Part shown: positions 14,293-27,065 of the stretch, in pieces
How the letters are laid out: each line of letters opens with the position of its first letter
Position numbering within the stretch: position 1 is the first letter of the stretch
Assembly (NCBI GenBank): GCA_020466095.1
Contig: CM035807.1
Location: 77,808,595 to 77,872,594, forward strand
Reading direction: 5' to 3'
From: Chlorops oryzae
Taxonomy: Eukaryota > Arthropoda > Insecta > Diptera > Chloropidae
DNA length: 64,000 nt
Program-made: the position numbers and the translations under genes
The notes under the pieces: model-generated
The model's input: only the letters and a program-made list of their open reading frames with translations
The model's database searches: none
What the model was told of the DNA's origin: nothing

Positions 14293-15190
14293 ATTTTTGC
14301 TAAAAAAGCTGTCATTAATTGTGTTTGCATTTGCACAATTCTGTCTAGTGAGCTTTGCATTGTTTGCATAAATTGGGACAAACTTTGAGTTAGAGTTGAT
14401 ATCATTATCTCAAGACTACTATTGTTGTTAGTAGGAGGACTAACAGAGGGCGAAGGTTTAAGTACATTTGCATAAGAAACTCCTGGAGTTACAGGATTCA
14501 AATTAAGGTTGTGAGAGGATGATGGTACCGAAACAGTAATATTTTTTGTAGGATTACGAGCTGATTCTTTTTTAATATTGATTCGTTTTTTCAGATCTTG
14601 ATAAACTAGACATCCTCTGTAATTCGCAGAATGGTTTCCTTCACAGTTACTGCATTTTAGTAATTTGCGATCATCAATTGTTTTTTTATTACAGACTGAG
14701 CTATGATGAAGCTCGCCACATATTACACACACAGTGCGCAATGTGCAATAAGATTTTGTATGTCCAAACTCTTGACAATTGGTACATTGAATAGGACCAT
14801 TTCTTTTATGTGGCTCTTCGACCGATATTTTGCGATGCAATAAGTATTGTAAATTATATATAGGATGGACTTCATTCTTTTTAAGCTTTAAGTTGTCAGG
14901 CAACAGATCAACTTTGAACATAGGCTGTGGAACTTTTGATTTATTAAATAATATTTATAACCGATTTAGCGTGGAAGCCTTTTTCTCCCAGCGCATCTTT
15001 TATTTCATTTATATCGACGTCTGCTTCAATACCTTTGATCACCACTGTGATACCTTTGCTACTCTTTAGCTGATAGGTATAAAAATTTTTATTAGTAGAT
15101 TCAAACTCTTTTACAACCCTGCGGAAATTGTCCTCGGTGTTGGTTTGGATTTTTGTTTCTTCATGGCTTTTTTCATTTGAAACTTAAAAT
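14289..15190 (-). pseudogene. LINE ORF1: Gag-like protein with three zinc knuckles, frameshifted
   Basis: The C-terminal part (14921-14289, 210 residues) has three CCHC-type knuckles: CTNCQEFGHTKSYC (canonical C-X2-C-X4-H-X4-C), then CVICGELHHSSVC and CSNCEGNHSANYRGC with altered spacing. The N-terminal domain is readable upstream in another frame (about 15120-14950: FYTYQLKSSKGITVVIKG) and ends at tandem TAA stops near 14943. A one-base shift there would join the two parts. Jockey Gag binds element RNA and carries it to the nucleus; this copy could make only the knuckle part. No in-frame ATG was found for the N-terminal segment. Confidence 0.8.
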
Positions 15191-15226
15191 AGTTTTAACT
15201 TTTCCAAACTAGCCACAATTTTTGTG

Positions 15227-15369
15227 ATGCCAAAAGCGAAGGAATCTATTTCGAGCTTTTTTCGCCGCATCGAAGCGGAGTACCCGAACGTTTTTCGGAC
15301 TGGCGGCTCAGCACTTTTTAGCATATTATGCAAAAAATATGTTATTATTCATTGCAATAAAATAGACTA
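15227..15369 (+). pseudogene. Transposon-associated zinc-finger ORF remnant (CGGBP1/hAT-like)
   Basis: A 47-codon ORF begins MPKAKESISSFFRR and contains FRTGGSALFSILCKKY followed by a His. The layout resembles the CGGBP1-type finger near the N-terminus of some hAT transposon proteins, with the first expected Cys of the C-X2-C pair replaced by Ser. It sits just outside the 5' end of the LINE. Family assignment is by memory and tentative. Confidence 0.45.
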
Positions 15370-16338
15370 AAGATTTTAGTAAAATTTTTTACTTTATAAT
15401 ATTAACTGGACCGTAGAGCAGTCAATAGGCAAAAGGTTTTGCTATACTTTTACGTCCATGCCTGCACAACATACGTTACTTTCACGGCCAAATAATAAAC
15501 TATAAAAATATTAAGTGGAGGACCCATCTACGAAACTTCTTTTGTTTTAGTCTAAAGTTTGCAACTCCAAATGCCATTAAAGTTGAATGATATCGATGGT
15601 GGTCTCACAAAAAAAAAAAAAAAATTAATTGTGTTCAAAAACGATTTCCAAATGTGTTTAGATACAAAAGAACGCAAGGATTGAGACAATTTGCCACCCT
15701 AGGCAGTTGCGATTTTGCCGCCTCAGGCAAGAGCCCAATTTTCGCTCTTTCTTTTATTGACTACCAGAATTTGCCCCCGAAAATTTGCCGCCCTTGGCAG
15801 CAGCACATGTTGACTATTCGGTAAATCCGCCATCGAAAGACCGATATCAAATAATAGTTGCACGTTATTTTGGTGTATTTTGGTTGATTTTGGACCGATC
15901 AGAACCAAAAGGACGAAAAGCAATTAGAAACGAAAAACGATTCATCAAATCAAAACGCCTGCTGTGAAGAAAAATTTTCTTTTTTATCGTACATATTTTA
16001 ATATTTAAGAAAATATTTCGCCATATTAAAAAATATTTTGATAAAAAAAAATATTTTCGACTGAAAAAAAAATATTTCAAAGTAAATTTTTTTTATGTTT
16101 TTCGTAAATATTTTCTGTTGCCCTAATGATTAGTAATATAATTTGTTTTTACGTCTACAAGAGTTGTTCACAATAGTAATTAGGCCAATCACAAGATCTT
16201 TTTAACTCCAGTTTAAATTAAACCCCTTCCAAAATAAGAATTTTTAGAGTGAAAGATTCTTAAGGTTTGTTTTGTTTGTCTGTTGCTAATAACATTTATT
16301 TCAAATATTTTCATTTTTACGTTTCCTTAAAAGGTTTA
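15370..16338. other. Gene-free region with AAATATTT-rich stretch
   Basis: 15975-16120 is dominated by AAATATTTT motifs on both strands. TTTGCCRCC motifs repeat at 15690-15800 and resemble a decayed transposon end, but no boundary could be fixed. Confidence 0.5.
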
Positions 16339-16424
16339 GTGGCTATCTACAGTTCTGTCATAAATGAAAGCAAATGAAAAATTTCATATTGAAAAACAAT
16401 TCCGAAAATTTCTGATTCATTTCT

Positions 16425-16800
16425 GGACCCAACGGCCAACAGTGCCTACCGCCTACAAAGTATACGAGACTGTAAGCGACCTGAATATTAATACAGTCGA
16501 ATCTCGTTAATTCGAAACCCGAGGGACTCTTAAAATAGTAAAATAGAATTATTGAGTGTTTGAATTAACGAGAATCGACTGTAGCTACAAAGTATACAAG
16601 ATTGTAGACACACTGCCTACCTTACTTGCTTACTACTTTATGTGGTAGTGGCAGGCGTTCACTCTACAAACTGGCCACACTCGAAAAAAAGTATTTCAGG
16701 AGCGTATATGATGTCGTATGCATTACCGGCTACGGCCAAAAACAAAGTGTTACGATTCATCGCTTCTGTAGGCAGCATTTTGGTCGCTGGGTAAGCCTTT
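16425..16800 (+). repeat. Dispersed repeat R1, copy 1
   Basis: It contains repeated variants of ACAAAGTATACGAGACTGT and the block TATGTGGTAGTGGCAGGCG. The same succession is found on the minus strand at about 47940-48240. Copy 1 is interrupted by an 88-bp MITE. Its nature is unknown; I found no coding motif. Confidence 0.6.
16494..16581. mobile_element. 88-bp pogo/Tc1-like MITE with TA target duplication
   Basis: Starts CAGTCGAATCTCGTTAATTC and ends with its near-perfect reverse complement (ATTAACGAGAATCGACTG). It is flanked on both sides by TA (16492-16493 and 16582-16583). Confidence 0.8.
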
Positions 16801-17060
16801 TTTATGAAGTTTTTCATCTCTGCCAGAGCTGGAGATAGCCCCGTATTATTAAAGATAATCTCGATTTTCTTAGTGTCGCATAATGTGGACATCAGCTGTC
16901 AAATTCAATTTGCTTGTCGATAATTGTCGATAATTATTGAAAATAGTATTGCCATAACTTAATTCACAATTATTAATAATTATAAACGTACTTTACAATT
17001 AACATACAATATATTAACATACGTCATAACTTCTTCTTGCCTCTACCAATAAAAACAATT

Positions 17061-17682
17061 TACAGCAACAAGCACAAGACTGGCATGATAGATTGTCTAT
17101 GTTTGGACTGCGTTTGAATGTCGGGAAAACGGAATACATGACAAAAGACCCTTGCGAGGCAGGAACCATCAAAGTAAATAACACTGACAAACCAAGGACC
17201 GGAAAATTTCAATATCTTGGGTCGACACTTTCTGCTGACGGCGTTTAGTGGCGTTCAACGAATGGTGTTATTTGCGATAAAAAGATAAGCGATAAGCTTA
17301 AAGTCCAAAATTTACCGCACAGTCATCAGGCCAGTCGCTCTTTATAGTACCGAGTGTCTACCCGCAACGAAAGTAGAAAGATGTTGCAGTGTTATGGAAA
17401 CAAAGATGCTTCGCTGGATATGCGGACTGACTCGTCTTGATCATGTTCCAATCGTGGACATCTTTAGCCGTTATGGAGTTGCTCCAATTATTGAAAAAAT
17501 GCGGGAAGCAAGGCTTCGTTGGCATCCTGAGTTCAAATGAGGAGACTTTGGCAAAGAAAGACTACGCTCGGGAAATTCAAGGCTGCAAGCAACGAGGGCG
17601 TGCTGTAGGAATAACCTTGGATTATGCAACCGACAGAACAAAATGGAGAAACTGGTCACGTTTTGCGGACCGGGACCTTTGA
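17061..17682 (+). pseudogene. Degenerate RTE-like LINE reverse-transcriptase C-terminus
   Basis: Readable in several frames: FGLRLNVGKTEYMT and FQYLGSTLSADG (17061-17248), METKMLRWICGLTRLDH then GVAPIIEKMREARLRW (about 17390-17510), and DYATDRTKWRNWSRFAD (to 17682). These are the thumb and C-terminal motifs of RTE-like elements. Several frameshifts and internal stops show a dead fragment. No endonuclease or catalytic YADD is present, and no 3' tail was recognised. Confidence 0.75.
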
Positions 17683-20480
17683 ATACGCCAGAAGAAGATG
17701 TGTCGTAACATAAAATTACATACACATAGCATAAAATTCAGGTAAGATTACGAAAAATATTTACCTTTAAAAATGTCTGAAGGCACCAAAAAAGAACAAA
17801 AAAATTACGCCTACTTCAATCATAGTCCGTGTTTCTCCATGAAGCGTGAGTGTCTTCTCTTTAAAAGACCGAAAAAATAGATTTTATATCCAGCATAAGC
17901 AGGGCGAGATTTCTTCCGCGCCCCCTTAAAGCAATTCAAGAACATAATAGAGCAAGTTAAAACACGTCCTTTATATCTGGCATTATGTGCTGTCGCTTAA
18001 CTTGGCCCTTCCATAACGACGCTACTGCAAGAACCGAATCGATTTAAACATGTCTGTCTGTCCGTCCCTCTCTGGTTGGATCTTCGGAAACGGCTGGACC
18101 AACCACATTAAAATATAGATATGTAGGAGAACGATCCTGACTGAAAATGGCCGCCCACTGCCATGCCTACAAAAGTAGATTTTTCGCAAATTCCGAAGTA
18201 GAAGAAACTCGAAATATAAACACATAAGTTCTCTTATATCCAATTAAACAATTTTCGGAAAACGGGCTTGCACCGCCCACTGGCAAGCCCAAAAGCATTA
18301 GATATTTGTAATTTACGTAGCCTTTAAAGATTTTTTACTTGCTTTTTATTCAAATAGAAAGATACATACTTATATTAATATTGAGATTTGTTAGTGAAAA
18401 CGAATAGTCAGGCAATTTTGGTCTGCCTGTGGGAAGTCGATGAAGGGCTACATCCTGATGGGAACTAAAAGCTGCATTCGAATTTAAACTGCAGGGATCT
18501 TATTAAGAGATGCTAGCGATGCCTTTGTCTACGGAAAAATGATTTTCTGCAGCGACGAATCGGCCTTGTTAGCCGCATATACTCGCCCATTCATTTATAC
18601 ATATATATATATATATGACAAAAAATTGAGGATATTTGTATGTATGTTCATATCTACGACGCCATGAATAAGAAGCCATATTAGCGAAAGCAATGAAACA
18701 GAACTCAATTAATCGAACATACTTCTATAATTAAAATGTTCCCTTAAAAAAATTCGTTTTCAACGTCGTTCTGCAATTTTTCACTTAATGAAAACACGAA
18801 GGTAAACGCAAAAAAAGCTTATTTCGAAATCCAATTTAATGCGATTAACGTTGTTTTCATTAAATTCGACGCAAGTTTTTATTTTTGCATTTTTAACCCC
18901 CTTTTAATATCGTGTTGTATTTTATGCAGAAAACAAACACAAAAACAAAAAATAAAATAAAAAATAAAAAAAAAAACAGTACAACAACAAAATCCAATTG
19001 TTTCCAGTTAACTTGATATGAAAGTATGCAGCACTGCATACATATTGATTTTTAATTTTCCTCATTTGTTTATGCTCAGCTCTGAATACTATGGGCGGTG
19101 GATTCGCCAATGGATCTACTGCTTAACCGAGTCCAGTCCAAGCGACTCACTTCATCATGTGGATAAAATATCAATAAAAAAAAATAAAAAATAATACATA
19201 TAAATAAAATAAAGTGAAAAGTGAAAGAAAATGTGTAATTTAATCGCTTTAGCCAACGTTTATTCTTTCATGTGTCTTTTTTTCCATTCTAGTCTTTCTT
19301 GTTAGCATTTCTAGTCTTCTGGCGACAATGGTGTCGTTACGCAATTTAATTCAAGGCACTATGGCCTCCGGTATGTGTCTTGTTTTGACTTACTATTCAG
19401 CAATAGAACGTGTGCCGGCTTAGATAGGTTCAAATAGAAGCCATAGGAATAATATTAAAAACGCATATCTGGCCTTTTGAACTTTACATAAAACGGAAAT
19501 TATTTACTACACCGTACATACGCCGCACGAAAGAAATTAAATATGCGGTAATTGGATTCGATAAAATAGAATAAAAAATTAAAAAATACAAATAAAGTAA
19601 AATGAATGGAAAATATAAAATTGAAAACTATCTCGCATGCGAAGGGAAAATACATAATTCGATTAATTCGATTTTTTCTCTCTTCACAATTAAATGAAAA
19701 TGCCACCCCGACGATTGACGGACTATCGAGCGATTTCATTAAAATTCCATTAAAAAATTTTTTACCGCATTTATGAGCCGACGCTCGACCGCAGATGGTG
19801 AAAAATTCCGAAGCCTCGCATCGAAATTTGAAGCGCTGCACTTTTTCTGTTTTCATTTCAGAAGCCAATAAACGTAAATCAATTTTATCAAATATCGATA
19901 AAAAAAAAATTCCAAAAAAATAGAACGAACCGAAGACCATGTGATGGAGCTACTCGAAAGCAAAGAAAATAATAGCAATAAAAACTAATAAATTAAAAGC
20001 ATATCGATTGGCTCGTCATTGCCTCAGCGATGAGTTCATAGTTCAATTGTTGCGGATCATTAATTAATTGAATTGCTGGGCAATCATTTATGGAGTCCGA
20101 AAGTAATTCTATCAAATATTTCAGCCATGTGATCGAAATTGGAACTGTTATCCAATGGTTCAGTTTTGAGGTCCTGATTCTATAATAATTTCGAAAAAGC
20201 GAAATTCTATCGAAAACGGATCTTTTGTAGGCTTCAATTGAAATTAAATGAAATCATAATTGAATTTTCGATCTCTCAAATAAAAAAACATATTCTTTGG
20301 TTATATGTAAGATTTCCGAACATGGGCGTTCTTTCCTTTAAATAGCGGTGAATCCATTTCATTACCAGCACTTTTTTCGAAGAATTTGTGATGACGTTTA
20401 CATGCGAAGCCGACTGATTCTACAGCCATATGCGCACCTTTTTTGAGCCTTTAAGAGAAGGAATTAGTTTTTAACATTTA
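17683..20480. other. Gene-free region
   Basis: A GTCTGTCTGTCCGTCC tract at 18048-18066, followed by TTGGATCTTCGGAAACGGCT, looks like part of a dispersed repeat. The remainder is AT-rich without motifs. Confidence 0.5.
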
Positions 20481-20636
20481 GGGGCTCTATCGAGTTCTGT
20501 CAGGAATGAAACAGAAATGAAAAACTTCATAAGTATAGAAAAACACTTCAGAAAATTTCTGATTCATTTTTGCGGCGTTTTTTTTTTTTTTTTTTATATG
20601 AATTTTTTCATTTCTGACAGACCTGGAGAGAGCCCC
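20481..20636. mobile_element. 156-bp MITE, PIF/Harbinger-like
   Basis: The end GGGGCTCTATCGAGTTCTGT pairs with the inverted GGGGCTCTCTCCAGGTCTGT. It is flanked by TTA on both sides (20478-20480, 20637-20639). G-rich ends and a 3-bp TTA duplication suggest PIF/Harbinger (inference). Confidence 0.7.
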
Positions 20637-20779
20637 TTAGACCTTTTAACGTCCTGAAGCCTGAAATTCACTATAAAGTTGTTTTTAAGTATGGAAAATA
20701 GTGTAGAGTGTAGAGAATCTACTGTATACATTGCAAAGGTGTTTTCTCTACTGTAGAGTCGTAGATAAATCATTCTTTT

Positions 20780-20929
20780 GTCGCTGTTCATATTAGGCGA
20801 CAAATCACCAGCGACACAGTTCGTTTGATGGCGAGGGACATTCCGGGATGCGTTTCTATCTCTTCCTCGTCCCTCGCCATTAAAACAAATGGTGTCGTTG
20901 GTAATTTGTCACCTAATATGAATAGCGAC
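20780..20929. mobile_element. 150-bp palindromic MITE
   Basis: Arms of about 60 bp (GTCGCTGTTCATATTAGGCG... and its imperfect inverted copy) almost fill the element. The tips read GGCGAGGGAC/GTCCCTCGCC. The flanks share TTT, too simple to prove a target duplication. Confidence 0.7.
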
Positions 20930-21065
20930 TTTGCAAATTAAACAATCGTGGAGTGCATTGGAGAGCTCTTATCTAAATATGTCGACAACAGCTCCACGTT
21001 GAGCTGAAGAATTATAGAGACGGTCTTCAGCGTGCAAAACAAAGTTAGATTCTCTGGACTCTACA

Positions 21066-21264
21066 CAGTAGCGTAGCTAGGGGGGGAAGAGCGCGGGGGC
21101 GGTCCGCCACAGGTGTCACCCTTATAGGGGGCACCTCTATATGTACGACTTTTTTTTTTTTTTTGTTGGTCAGTCATATTGCATAGTGTTCTTTTTGCTT
21201 GGACATTTTGAGGGTGACGCCACTATTTCCGCCCCAGGTGCCACCCGTGCTAGCTACGCCACTG
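21066..21264. mobile_element. 199-bp hAT-type MITE with 8-bp target duplication
   Basis: Ends CAGTAGCGTAGCTAG and, inverted, CAGTGGCGTAGCTAG. Both flanks are ACTCTACA (21058-21065 and 21265-21272). An 8-bp duplication with CAG...CTG ends is diagnostic of hAT-type transposition. Confidence 0.92.
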
Positions 21265-21978
21265 ACTCTACAAGATTTTCTCTACGTAAAAAACTCTATA
21301 GTAGATTTCAGGCTTTACAGAAAGCATTTGAGAGCCTAAAGAAAATTTATTCGAAAATTCCATAGATCTCCTTTTTTCCCGTCTCAACGCCCATCGCTTC
21401 CCCTCTACATCTCACATTAATTACATTTACTAAAACCGAAACCATCTCGAAGCATGACATCACAGCAGACGGAAAAAAAATTTACGAACAAGGATATACG
21501 TCATTTTGTATATATCGCTATATATAGAATAGCACAAGGCAGACCACAATCAATTTAAGCAATCGAGACACCGAATCCTTAACAAAAGGAGTTTCTTGCA
21601 AGTCTCGTTCGAAAGATGCTCTTGGCAAACCAAACGAGGTCAAGTCTTTTTGCTTCGAGATGTTCTTTACATAAATGGAGGAACTCGTCTAGCCACAACT
21701 CGTCGAAATGTCCATGTACATACCGTACATACACGTATACCGCTTTACATAATTGGCTTCATTTTGTGTTCTATATAAGTGGCAATGCACTCGAAATAGA
21801 AAATAAACTTAAAGCCGACCAAAATCCTTTGGAATATTTAACCAAAGCATTTGAAACGTTGGCGGCGACATCTCCGACGACGCCATTTTCTATCGATTTC
21901 GGCATTTAAAGTTCATGTTTCGTTCCGATCCTTGCGTCCTTCAAAAATCAGTTCCTTTTTTTTGTCTCGGTCTTTTTC

Positions 21979-22034
21979 ACTCTCTCTCCTCTCTCTCTCT
22001 CTCTCGCTCTCACTCGCTCTCTCTCTCTCTCTTT
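21979..22034 (+). repeat. (CT)n microsatellite
   Basis: CTCTCT tract broken by CGCTCTCACTCG. A shorter one lies at 9320-9345. Confidence 0.95.
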
Positions 22035-25000
22035 CTTGCCGTTTTCAGTCCATTACGCCCGCACTTTCACTCTTCTTGAATGAATTTCGGCAGTTCGTTT
22101 AGTGGAATTGCTTTCAGCTTTAATCGAGAATGGAGGGTGGCCAGGACTCGAATGGCGTCTTCCATTTGAACACTAAGCAAAATGTGGAAAACTGCCGCGT
22201 TCGACTAGTTAAAACAACTACACCAAAAATATGCACACGCATACATACATATATACAATACTATAAACGTAAGTTTGTGTGTTCTTGTGTGTATGTGGCA
22301 GGATGACGGAAAATTCCAAACACGAAGTATTCAGTTTCAATTGTAGTTGTTGGCTGTGCATATGTGTTTGTTTGCCGTATGCGTGTGTGTGTAAGTGTGT
22401 GCGCGTCTGTCTAGGAGTGCTTTCAACTTGTCGCCTGACGTCTGGGCTTACGTTTGTCTGTCGGTTTGTCCGGTTTTTGGCTCTGCAAACGTCTGCGCCG
22501 CTTTTGCATCGATTTTGTTGGTTTCCGTTACAAATTTCTCTCGATTTGTCGTGCAATTGTGCTAAATCTTATACATGTACGTATGTATGTAAATATATGC
22601 ATATTGTTCTATATACCACACTCTCTATGTAATCGTATGTTTTTTTATTTTGTATTTAGTTTTGGAATTCCAATTGTATTGGCTGTTGACATTGGTTTCG
22701 AATTCGAATTTTCAAAGGAATCGATTAAATTTTACTAAAAATCGCTGGAAAATTGAACCGCCATTCAAAGGACTCTATGTGCATGTGTATGCGACTCTTA
22801 AGTTTTACATAGCTTCAAAGCAAGGTCAATAGTTTTTAGTGACATTGAACTAAAAACTGTTTGTTAATTGTTTTTTTTTTTTTTTTTTTTTTTGGGGGGG
22901 GCGTTGGGGTGTCTTAGCGGCTGCAACAAGTTCTTATTGCGTTGAATTTTCAAAGGACTCTTACAATAAACCAATAGAGTCAAAGACACCTAGTTAAAAT
23001 CTTCATCGCTGGCACAGGATACCATCTTATATACGAGAGATATATGAATTATTTGAGCTTCCAAGCTTCTCTTTCACTTAAGGATCGAAGGAGGTTTTAG
23101 AGCTACTCCAGAAATCTTCACTTTTAATCTTAGAGCAGCAAATAAAATTGAAATATGTATTCAAAAATCTGTGATTTGCTTGAGGGAAATCATGAAATGC
23201 TGCGTGTAACCTCAACAAATATTAAATAAGACATTACAGGAGCAAAAACAACAAAACGAACAAAAAAAAAACTGTCACCGATTCAACGATCCCTGCATGT
23301 TGACATCGGAACAACTTCATCCATGTTGCTACATGCTTCAAAACACAAAGCGTACGGCCATTGTTTGCTTAATTTTTTATTTATCTTAATTTTTATTTAT
23401 TTATATTTTTTTTTTTTTTCATTATTATCATATCTGAGCGAACAATACGCTCAATTTCCGCCCTTGCGATTTGTGAGGCCGAACACCCGAGCACCCTAAG
23501 CGCCTCCGTTTGTGATTGCATTCGTAACGGCGTATTAGGATCACACTGGGACCGGGATCTGTCGATTGAGACATAGACAGAAGGCAGAAGCAGAGACAGG
23601 TACTGGACAGGCTTCGGGGTTAATGTTGAATTTGACAAATATTAATTTTGTTTTTGGCTGTGCCTCTTACGGCTGCATTTATGCCTATGACGAATCGGAA
23701 ACAAGTTCCTCTTTTATTTTTGCTTCCTTTTTGCAGTTGAGTGAATTTTTTATGCTATTAATTTTTTTCGCTTTTTATTTTGAACATATAAATGTAATTC
23801 GGATTTTATTTGCATTTTCTTTTCTTTTTTTTTCATTATAATCCCCGAAATGCGTTCATGTGTTGAATATCGCTCTTTGGAATTCATTTTTTGGTCTGTT
23901 AAAAAAAAGAATAAAGGAAGAAAAACTGAGGGCGAATTATGTCGCGATCCTTGTCTGGCTGTCATTAGTGCAGTGTCACATTCTCCGTTAGGGGCTGTTG
24001 ATTCAGGCCTTGCTTCAAAGCTTTGTCGCCGGTGATAGAGATTTTCGCTTCTTCATAAGAACTTGTCATAAGAAAGATCATCCAGCACTGATCATTAGTG
24101 TATGATCATCGATAATCTCTTATAATTGACGGCGACATGACAGTTTTTTCCAAAATTTTGTTTTAATTATTTGCATTTGAAGTCTTTAAAGTCTCGCCCA
24201 GAAGCAACAGTCGTGCACCAGCACAAAAAGGAAGAACAACAAAATTAGAACAAGAGTGAGAACAGTTGTCGAAAATAGACACCGAGACACAATTTAGTTA
24301 TTCAGAGCGACAATGCCATTGACCTGATTAACATAAAACCCGCAGTTTCGTTTCAATTTGTTACTTTCGACGCCAGCGAAAAAAAAAAGTAAAAAAAAAG
24401 AGCAATATAAAAAAAAGAGAAAACGACGCGCAAATGCGAGTAAATAAAAGCTGGGTACATATGTGTTTACATTCTATATACTTTGCCATAGATACAAAGA
24501 TGCAAACGTACACATCCAAATAGGTATGTTTCGCCCGGCTAGAAAACTAAAGGATACAGAAATTTCGAAATTTCACTATTTTCGATTTCTCCAAATGGAG
24601 CGTCCCAAGACAAGGACTCGGCCGACACTGTCGACATTCAACAATTCGTTCATTCGAGGCCAGAGATTTTCTTTATGCTGGTTCGAATTACAAACAAAAC
24701 ACTTTTCCGTTGACATAGAAAACCATCGGGCCGAGCCTTGTTCCCTACAACGCCCACCAACACGGCTCTAAACATCCTTAATGGGAGAGATTGCCCAAAA
24801 AAGTGTGTGTGCGAAAGTGTCATTTGCTGTTTTATATACCTACATATCTACATGTGTATATGGATTTTATATACCTACATATGTACATATATGTTGACGA
24901 CTTTGCCAGGTCCCTTTAAACAATTTCACTTTTTTCGAGCCTGCTGCAATCGAACGATGAATGAATCTACAAGGTTATTGACTATATAAAAGCGAGTTTA

Positions 25001-26030
25001 TACTGGTTAGACGTTAAAAGGTTAAAATATATAGAGATAAAAGAGCAAGTAAGCTTATTTTAGTGGTTCGCAAACGTTTTTTTTTTTAAGTGATAAGGGT
25101 GAAGGACTTCGTTTTGTTTCGGTTCTTTAAAGGATAAATGTTTCAGATTCTCACATGCCGTCTTTACAATATCTATACAAAAAAATTGTTCAAAGTGAGT
25201 AACAGAGAAGTAAAGATTTCTCTTCAAACGTTAGAAGAAAGAATTTTTTATAGAGGAATCACTAATACGGGCATACTTTTAGTTCGATCCACATATTCCG
25301 ATATGAAAACTCTTGGCGGTCTCGAAGAGAGCTCCTCGGAAAGTGGAAGCATTCCCATCAATTCGTTATAAATTCAAAACGAAATTATTTCAAATGAATT
25401 TCGGCGTCTCTTTTTAATTTATAACAAATTCAAAAAAAAAAAAAAATTAATAAATAAATACTTAAATAAATAAAAAAAATCAAGTGAAGAAAACATTCAT
25501 CTAAACGCACAGTGCAGTGGTGGGTCCGTCCCTACGTGCTTGTCCTTTTTTATTGCATCCAATCAAGACAGCCGAATATTCTCATAATTAAAAAGGAAAT
25601 TGGTTAAAGCATAAAATAAAATAATAGTAAATTACAAGAAGAAATATGAGAGAATTAAAGAAAAAGAAAGCCGAAATCAAAAACCGGATAGAATGAACAA
25701 AAAAAAAAAAAAAACATCAAGCCGCGCGTGTGGCTCGAACTGACCTTTCCCAATCGACCATTCGAATTCGTGGGTAATGACCTTTAACGCTGGAAAATTG
25801 TCACCAAAGCAACTCACTAAACGTAGGGCTGAAGGTTGATAGGTAAGGAGGAGAAAACAAAAAACGATAGAAGAAGAAATAATAATGAAAAGAAATCAAA
25901 AAGCGACAACGAATCACGTCGGTTATCTGATATATTAATAGATAGAGAGCCCTATGAATAGACAATGTCAAGAAGAAGGTGAAAAACAAAAACGAAATTC
26001 ATTTTCCATTTAAATAAATCTCAAAGTGAA

Positions 26031-26056
26031 GACGAGACGAGACGAGACGAGACGAG
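26031..26056 (+). repeat. (GACGA)n microsatellite
   Basis: Five GACGA units. Confidence 0.95.
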
Positions 26057-27065
26057 ATAAACGTACCTATGCACAACATTTAAAAAAAAATATCCGTGTA
26101 ATAATTTATGCTCAAAGCTCTTTAATGATGTCCATAACGAAAAAAATGAAGCACCATTTCTTAAACGAAGGCGACTGAAATATTACGATAAAACAAATTT
26201 TAAAAAGGGAGATACCGAAAACGAAAAAAAAGTAAACAAGAAAACTAACCAAGGAAATTATGTCCCTAGTGAAAATTGGGAAATTATACAATAGGTACAA
26301 TAAAACGATAAATGTGAACATGAGCAGCTTTAGACAAATCGGCGTCATCAAATGGATACTCGTGGGCTCCATCGAGTGCCCGAAAGTCTAGCTTGTTACA
26401 TGTTAACCCTTCGACTTTGTTTTTCCGGTAGACATCATGGCTAGCTAGCGGAGAAGGTAGGTATTTACCTGCCAACGCATTTGAATAAAATTATGAACTC
26501 AAAATGAATAAATGCATGGAATCGAACATACGTTAATATGTATATATGTACATAGATTTAGGAACAAATAAGAGGGAAAGCATTGGGGTTTATCCTCTGT
26601 ATAAGGGTAACGCATTACTCAGCTCATAGTCATTGGAAGCGAGAAAGAGAGGGGGAGAATATATATATGTAGGAAACTGGATTAAGGCCCAGACCATTTT
26701 GAAAGGGGTTGATACAATTCCATGGCACTAGGCTCTTATCACTTCATCATTCATTTATCCATTCAATTTTTCATTAATAAAATCGAGTTGCCATAAAACC
26801 ATTTTGGAATTTCTTGTTTTTGCCATACGACAATTGCAATAAAGTATAAATGAACGTGATGAGCAGATGTCACATGTGACCAGCAAAGGGTGACGGGAAT
26901 GATATCAAAGGGAATTTCGTTCTTCGAAGTGCATATTTACCGTGACGATGAGCTGAGAGGCATTTTTTCTAGATGTTTTTTTAAATATTCTGTGGTCCAA
27001 TCAATCGATTTTGGAGACAAGATTTAAAGTTTTAAGTTTGTAAAGTTCAGGTCTAAATTTTTGTC

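Larger units (their letters stand above)
11165..15210 (-). mobile_element. Jockey-clade non-LTR retrotransposon (LINE), near full length
   Basis: Read on the minus strand, the element runs from about 15210 (5') to a 3' poly(A) tract, seen on + as the T run at 11165-11179. ORF1 (Gag-like) and ORF2 (endonuclease plus reverse transcriptase) overlap by ATGA at 14289-14292, as is common in this clade. The 3' UTR is about 400 bp (11180-11576). Few internal stops and only short frameshifts suggest a fairly young but inactive copy. The exact 5' end and target-site duplication could not be fixed. Confidence 0.9.
16339..16842. mobile_element. MITE-like element with inverted ends, carrying nested repeats
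   Basis: The left end GTGGCTATCTACAGTTCTGT and the right end, whose reverse complement begins GGGGCTATCTCCAGCTCTGG, form imperfect inverted repeats. Both ends match the compact element at 20481-20636. The interior holds a separate dispersed repeat (about 16425-16800), which itself contains a TA-flanked MITE (16494-16581). Confidence 0.6.
21273..27057. other. Gene-free region
   Basis: Contains CT and CATA tracts, a T25-G7 run near 22870-22900, and A-runs. A possible SINE head near 25715-25790 (GTGGCTCGAACTGACC after an A-run) is too weak to call. No gene supported. Confidence 0.5.
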
